DNA from: Bacteroidota bacterium
Lineage (GTDB): Bacteria; Bacteroidota; Bacteroidia; Chitinophagales; Chitinophagaceae
Assembly: GCA_023409675.1 (NCBI GenBank)
Contig: JAEYRC010000269.1
Coordinates: 1 to 10,709 of the forward strand
Direction: 5' to 3'
Length of the DNA: 10,709 bases
The notes under the pieces are model-generated. The model did not search any database and was not told the origin of the DNA. It was given only the letters and a program-made list of their open reading frames with translations. Of the stretch, positions 5,693 to 10,709 are shown piece by piece; position 1 is the stretch's first letter; the number at the start of each line of letters is the position of its first letter. The position numbers were made by a program, and so were the translations under genes.

Positions 5693-8600
5693 ATGGATGC
5701 AGCCAACCCCATTTTAAATAGCCCTTATTTTGAGCCGCTTCTTCACTATGACACAGACAGCGAAGGAAGTTTGGACTATAATAAAATTTGCAAGGGGCGA
5801 AGAATTTTTAAAAATGATGCAGCCGTCATTCCATCCCGACAGACCGGACAAAAGGAAGTGTTTGAATGGAATGATGATGCCGGAGAATACCTTACCCATA
5901 TCATCAACCTTTGCCGTAAAGAAGTAGGACAGTGGCGAACAGATAGCTATCCAAACACAACAAGAATTACAAAAGAGCTATTGAATTTTTGGTTCGCCAA
6001 TCCTGAAAGAGTGGTGACAAAGAAACTATTCTTTGCACAACAGGAAGCTGTGGAAACAGCCGTTTGGCTGAATGAAGTAGCTGAAAAATCAAATGCAGGT
6101 CAGCACATTTTAAACTTGCTTCGCAACGGACAACAGAAAGTTAGCGACGACCCTGCAGACCAGCTTCCAAGAATTGCTTTTAAAATGGCAACCGGTTCAG
6201 GCAAAACCGTAGTGATGGCTTGCCTGATTTGTTACCATTACTTTAATCGTCAGGAATACAGAAGCGACACCCGTTTTGCTGATTACTTTCTGATTGATGC
6301 ACCCGGTATCACCATCAAAAGCAGGTTGGGCGTTTTGTTCGTTGACACTAAAAACAAAAACCCGAAAGACATTGAAGATTACTACCGGGTTCGTGGCTTA
6401 GTACCTGCCAGCTTGGAGCATCGTTTAGAAAATCTCAATGCACGATTGATAATAACGAACTATCACACCTTCGAACCCAAAATTCTGCAAGGCAATAAAC
6501 GCAGTCCTTTTGACGGCAAGGTAGATTTGCAAGGCAAGAAAATTGACACCGGCAACAAGGAGGATTTCTCCCAGGTTGTAAAGCGAACTTTAGGAAAGTT
6601 CAAAGCAGGTAGCAGACTGCTGATTTTAAATGACGAAGCCCACCACTGTTACCTGCCAAATTCAAAAAGCAAAACCACCGACAACGAAGAAGCCGATGAA
6701 AATGCAAGAGCCGCTGTTTGGTTTAGCGGATTACGTGAAATAGCAAAGAAGTTTAAGCTCCAGGCAGTGTATGACCTTTCGGCAACACCGTATTATCTCA
6801 CCGGTTCAGGCTATACACCTTACAGCTTGTTCCCCTGGGTGGTTTCCGACTTTGGCCTGATTGAAGCCATCGAAAGTGGATTGGTAAAAATTCCTTTCCT
6901 GCCCGAAAGTGATAATACTCAGGAATTGACCATGCCGGTATTAAGAGATTTATACCGGAAGGTGATGGAGCAGGACTCAAATGCATTACCACGGAAAGGC
7001 CAAAGAACCAAAAGGCGGGATGCCAGTCAGGAAGGAACTGTTTTCAGGGAAGCACCTCCACAGCTCCCAGCATTAGTAAAAGGTGCATTAGACCAGTTTT
7101 ACAACCACTATGTAGAGTACGACAAAGGTATTAGAGAACATCAGGAAGCTAAAGCTGATTTGTTTTCGCCGCCACCGGTTTTTATTGTGGTGTGCAACAA
7201 TACTGCCGTTTCAAAAGAAGTGTACAAGTATGTGGCAGGTTATGAATATACCCTTGCCGATGGTGAAAAAATTGTGGTGGAGGGCATTAAGGAATTGTTT
7301 TCAAACTACGAACCCACCACTAAAGCAGCCAAGAAACGACCACCAACTTTGCTCATTGACAGCGATGCATTGGAAAATGGCGAACAAATTAATGACGATT
7401 TTAAAAGGATTTTTGCGGCTGAAATAGAAGAGTTCAAAAAGACCTATGCACGTATGCACGGACAGGGAAGTGTGGAGAACATTTCAGATGCGGAGATTTT
7501 GCGGGAAGTGGTAAACACTGTTGGACAGCAGGGAAAATTAGGTTCACACATTCGCTGTGTGGTTTCTGTCTCCATGCTAACCGAAGGTTGGGATGCCAAC
7601 ACGGTAACCCACATCATGGGCTTGCGGGCTTTTGGCTCTCAACTGCTTTGCGAGCAGGTGGCAGGAAGGGCTTTACGCAGAATGAACTACCTTCTAAAAA
7701 CCTATCGCAAGGATACAGGTGAAGAAGTTGACCCAAAAGACAAACACCGGTTCAAGCCTGAAAACCTGATTGAAAAATTTCCGCCTGAATATGCGCACAT
7801 CATTGGAGTTCCGTTTAAAATGTTCAAAGGTGGCAAAAGCGAACCGCCGCCACCGCCGGTTGACTTAACTCATGTTACTGCAATTCCTAAAAGACAGGCA
7901 GAGATGGAAATAACGTTTCCGAATGTAACTGGCTACCGGGTGGAAAATTTGGATGGAGAAATCAAACACGACTTCACCCACATTGAAAATTATGAAATTG
8001 ACGGTTCAAAGTTTCCTACCGAAACCATTATGGCAAGTCCGATATCTGTAACGGAAGAAAGGCTACAGGTGAAAGGTGTTTTGGAGAAGCGAGGTAATGA
8101 GTTGATTTTCCTAATCACCAAAGAGCTTATCAAACATCATTTCAGCGATGAAGAAGGCAATCCACGTTTCCAGAAATTCAACAAGCTGAAAAGCATTGTT
8201 GAAGAATGGTATAATGAAAAAGTTTTACTGCTCAATATTGCCGACCAGCGATTTAAACGGCTGCTTTACTTCCACGACCCGAAAAAGATAGTTGACCACA
8301 TTGCCCGTGGGATTAATCCGCAAAACAATACCATTGAGCACATCAGACCAGTGTTCAATTACTACAACCAGTTCAGCAGCACCAAGTATGTTAACGGCAA
8401 CACGGTAAAAGATGTGTACCTCACAGAAAAAAGCCATGTAAACTATGTGGTGATGGACAGCGATTGGGAAGGAATTTGTGCCAAGACATTGGAAGAAATA
8501 GATAATGTGGAATGCTATGTAAAGAACCAGTTTTTAGGCTTTTCCATTCCTTATACCAAAGACGGCAAAGACCGTCAGTACTTCACCGACTTTATTGCAC

Positions 8601-8821
8601 GGGTAAAAGGCAAAGACGGCACGGTAAAAAACCTGATGATAGAAATCAGCGGCATGAGCAAAGACAAAGCAGAAAAAAAATGGTTTGTAGAAAACCGGTG
8701 GATGCCTGCTGTAAATGCGTTAAAGGAAAAATATGATTATCCTGAATGGCATTTTATAGAAGTGGCAAACGATATAAGGAATATCAAAAATCAACTTGTC
8801 GATAAAATTTCAAACTTATAG
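5693..8821 (+). CDS. SF2 helicase-nuclease related to type III restriction subunits (BPTD_3080-like)
   Basis: The 1042-residue protein has a DEAD/DEAH translocase core: Walker A MATGSGKT (165-172), DEAH box NDEAH (313-317), SAT (363-365), motif V MLTEGWD (628-634) and motif VI QVAGRALRR (655-663). A proline-rich linker with five Pro (718-722) separates this from a C-terminal region. That region carries a PD-(D/E)xK-like signature, YFTDF (963-967) and MIEISG (982-987), with the usual catalytic Lys replaced by Ser and Lys residues at 990 and 992. The N-terminus (NPILNSPYFEP...) and overall order recall the family that databases name BPTD_3080 restriction endonucleases, as I remember it. It would use ATP to move on DNA and cleave unmodified or foreign DNA. 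The start is the first ATG; the next Met is residue 165. No methyltransferase precedes it. A putative nuclease gene follows 4 bases after its stop, so the two are one operon. The frame is intact. Confidence 0.88.
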   Translation: MDAANPILNSPYFEPLLHYDTDSEGSLDYNKICKGRRIFKNDAAVIPSRQTGQKEVFEWNDDAGEYLTHIINLCRKEVGQWRTDSYPNTTRITKELLNFWFANPERVVTKKLFFAQQEAVETAVWLNEVAEKSNAGQHILNLLRNGQQKVSDDPADQLPRIAFKMATGSGKTVVMACLICYHYFNRQEYRSDTRFADYFLIDAPGITIKSRLGVLFVDTKNKNPKDIEDYYRVRGLVPASLEHRLENLNARLIITNYHTFEPKILQGNKRSPFDGKVDLQGKKIDTGNKEDFSQVVKRTLGKFKAGSRLLILNDEAHHCYLPNSKSKTTDNEEADENARAAVWFSGLREIAKKFKLQAVYDLSATPYYLTGSGYTPYSLFPWVVSDFGLIEAIESGLVKIPFLPESDNTQELTMPVLRDLYRKVMEQDSNALPRKGQRTKRRDASQEGTVFREAPPQLPALVKGALDQFYNHYVEYDKGIREHQEAKADLFSPPPVFIVVCNNTAVSKEVYKYVAGYEYTLADGEKIVVEGIKELFSNYEPTTKAAKKRPPTLLIDSDALENGEQINDDFKRIFAAEIEEFKKTYARMHGQGSVENISDAEILREVVNTVGQQGKLGSHIRCVVSVSMLTEGWDANTVTHIMGLRAFGSQLLCEQVAGRALRRMNYLLKTYRKDTGEEVDPKDKHRFKPENLIEKFPPEYAHIIGVPFKMFKGGKSEPPPPPVDLTHVTAIPKRQAEMEITFPNVTGYRVENLDGEIKHDFTHIENYEIDGSKFPTETIMASPISVTEERLQVKGVLEKRGNELIFLITKELIKHHFSDEEGNPRFQKFNKLKSIVEEWYNEKVLLLNIADQRFKRLLYFHDPKKIVDHIARGINPQNNTIEHIRPVFNYYNQFSSTKYVNGNTVKDVYLTEKSHVNYVVMDSDWEGICAKTLEEIDNVECYVKNQFLGFSIPYTKDGKDRQYFTDFIARVKGKDGTVKNLMIEISGMSKDKAEKKWFVENRWMPAVNALKEKYDYPEWHFIEVANDIRNIKNQLVDKISNL

Positions 8822-8825
8822 GTAA

Positions 8826-10709
8826 ATGAAAACAGTTCAGGAAATATTTGAGAATGCGCTGTTTAGAATACCTGATTACCAACGGGGATATTCATGGAAG
8901 GAAATGCATCTTGACGATTTATGGCAGGATATGCTGAACCTTCAAAATGAGCGGTTTCACTATACAGGAGCATTAACAATTGAGGTCCCCGAAACTAAGG
9001 ACTTAAAAAAGTGGAAAGGTGACGATTGGATTATTGAAGCCGGAAGTTTTAAACCTTTTTACGTGGTTGACGGACAACAGAGAATTACCACGATTGTGCT
9101 GCTGCTGAACATACTCATAGAATTGATGAAGGATGATGAGCAATATCTATATCAAACCAAGAGTGACCTGATAGCCAAATACATTTATAAACGGAACGAC
9201 AAGAAAAAACTACACTCTTTCATTTTTGGTTACGAGATTGATGATCCCAGCTATGAATATTTGAAAACAAAAATTTTTAAACAGGAAAGTTCGGATGCAG
9301 AGAACCAGCCTGAAACTTCTTATACAAACAACCTTGCATTTGCAGATAAATTTTTTCGTACAAAAATTGAAAATTGGGAGCATGCAAAAAGGGAAGACCT
9401 ATTCCGGACTATCACTCAAAAATTAAAATTCGATGTCAAAATAATTGAAAGCGACCTTGATATTTTTGTGGTGTTTGAAACAATGAACAACCGAGGTAAG
9501 CCGCTTACCAACCTGGAAAAACTTAAAAACAGGCTTATTTATCTGACCACCTTAATGCCAGACACCGACGCTTCTGAAAAATCGCAACTTAGGAAAGAGA
9601 TCAACGATGTTTGGAAAACCTGTTATGAATACCTGGGGAAAAACAAACGAAACCTACTGAATGATGATATATTTCTCCGGAACCATTTCATAATGTATCA
9701 CTATTTCGAAAAAACCAAAGACTTTCCGTACCTGCAGATATTTAAAGAAATATATACCGTCCAGAATACAATTCAAACGAAACCCGAAGTAGATTTTAAA
9801 ACGGTCAGGAAGTACATCAGCAGTTTGCAAAAGGCATCTAAAGCCTGGTTTATCATTAACAACCCCAGGCAGGCATTGAATGCTGAAATGTTAAGCGAAG
9901 ACGAAGCATACTGGCTTGAAAAACTCATGAGACTTGGTTTAGGTTCCTTTGGCCCGCTGACCTTAGCCGTATTTCTAACTTCTCAAAAAGAAGATGATAC
10001 TGTCAATTATCTGAAAGCAGTCGAAGCCTTTATCTTTTTAAACTTTCATTGCTCTGGCCGAAAAAGCTCGTTGGGTAATACCCATTTCCCCACAATAGCA
10101 TCATCGCTTTATCACAAAAGATCAGGATATACAGTTAGGGAAGTCACCGACATTTTGCATGAATGGACATACGGAAATGATGAGGAAGAAGGTTATTACA
10201 CACCTGAAAGGTTTGTGATCCTGATGAAAGACCAATTCTCTCACTCAAAAAAGAATGGCTACTACGATTGGCCTGGTTTGAAGTACCTGTTATTTGAGTA
10301 TGAAGAATACCTGCAAGGCGAAGAAGTAAAAAAAGTTAAATGGAAAACGCCCAACTCTATCGAACATATCTACCCTCAAACAGAAGCTGATAAAGAGTGG
10401 AAAGCAGCTTTTTCTGATTTCACAACCAAGCAAAAAAGCATTTTATGCAATTCATTGGGCAATCTGGTGTTGCTCAGTGGCTCTAAAAACAGCCAGCTTT
10501 CTAACAAAAGTTTCGATTTTAAGAAAAAGCATAAAGCTGGCGAGAACTCCTCTGGTGGATATTATACTGGGTCGCACAGTGAAATTGAAGTTTCCCAAGC
10601 CAGGGCCTGGAATGCAAAAGCTATATTGAACCGTGGTAAAAAAATATTGGCATTTATGGAGGAAAGATGGGGCATAGAGTTTTCTACAGCAGACAAAAAA
10701 TCCTTATTG
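8826..10709 (+). CDS. DUF262/DUF1524 (GmrSD-like) putative nuclease, 3' end outside window
   Basis: The frame opens at an ATG 4 bases after the helicase stop and stays open for 628 codons to the right edge. The N-terminal DUF262 motifs are clear: RIPDYQRGYSW (14-24), VVDGQQRITT (80-89), where DGQQR is the nucleotide-binding signature, and FETMNNRGKPL (217-227). The C-terminal DUF1524 has its His-Me-finger motif: SIEHIYPQ with H514, GNLVLLS with N546, then N555. The family includes GmrS/GmrD-type modification-dependent (type IV) endonucleases, BrxU and SspE, which use NTP hydrolysis to control cleavage of modified phage DNA. Length is already near the usual 600-700 residues, so only a short C-terminus is likely missing. 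The gene is AT-rich compared with the clp cluster. The 4-base gap implies co-transcription, and probably translational coupling, with the helicase. Which modification it senses cannot be told from sequence. Confidence 0.92.
   Translation, partial: MKTVQEIFENALFRIPDYQRGYSWKEMHLDDLWQDMLNLQNERFHYTGALTIEVPETKDLKKWKGDDWIIEAGSFKPFYVVDGQQRITTIVLLLNILIELMKDDEQYLYQTKSDLIAKYIYKRNDKKKLHSFIFGYEIDDPSYEYLKTKIFKQESSDAENQPETSYTNNLAFADKFFRTKIENWEHAKREDLFRTITQKLKFDVKIIESDLDIFVVFETMNNRGKPLTNLEKLKNRLIYLTTLMPDTDASEKSQLRKEINDVWKTCYEYLGKNKRNLLNDDIFLRNHFIMYHYFEKTKDFPYLQIFKEIYTVQNTIQTKPEVDFKTVRKYISSLQKASKAWFIINNPRQALNAEMLSEDEAYWLEKLMRLGLGSFGPLTLAVFLTSQKEDDTVNYLKAVEAFIFLNFHCSGRKSSLGNTHFPTIASSLYHKRSGYTVREVTDILHEWTYGNDEEEGYYTPERFVILMKDQFSHSKKNGYYDWPGLKYLLFEYEEYLQGEEVKKVKWKTPNSIEHIYPQTEADKEWKAAFSDFTTKQKSILCNSLGNLVLLSGSKNSQLSNKSFDFKKKHKAGENSSGGYYTGSHSEIEVSQARAWNAKAILNRGKKILAFMEERWGIEFSTADKKSLL

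Overview
The window most likely comes from a Bacteroidota chromosome, plausibly a Chitinophagaceae-like or related environmental lineage. Start codons lack clear Shine-Dalgarno sequences, there are TAnnTTTG-type promoter elements (best at 706-713), and the first ClpP and ClpX closely resemble the Bacteroidota forms of these proteins. The genus cannot be fixed from the sequence.

Layout. A universal stress protein gene runs leftwards off the left edge (1-423, minus strand). After a 366-base divergent spacer comes a rightward protein-quality-control cluster: trigger factor tig (790-2160, closed by a strong hairpin terminator), a canonical clpP (2320-3012), a second divergent clpP paralogue (3054-3695), and clpX (3816-5051). 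A 57-codon gene of unknown function (5117-5290) follows and ends in a strong intrinsic terminator. A gene-free stretch of about 350 bases (5342-5692) holds several inverted repeats. Then a visibly AT-richer two-gene module begins: a 1042-residue SF2 helicase with a C-terminal nuclease-like domain, related to type III restriction subunits (5693-8821), and, 4 bases after its stop, a DUF262/DUF1524 (GmrSD-like) putative nuclease that is still open at the right edge (8826-10709).

How the genes work together. Trigger factor handles nascent chains at the ribosome. ClpX unfolds substrates and feeds them to ClpP. Two complete ClpP catalytic subunits side by side suggest a mixed or two-type ClpP core. 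The downstream pair looks like an accessory DNA-restriction or phage-defence operon placed after the core cluster. No methyltransferase is visible in the window, so whether this is a conventional restriction-modification system or a modification-dependent one depends on sequence beyond the right edge.
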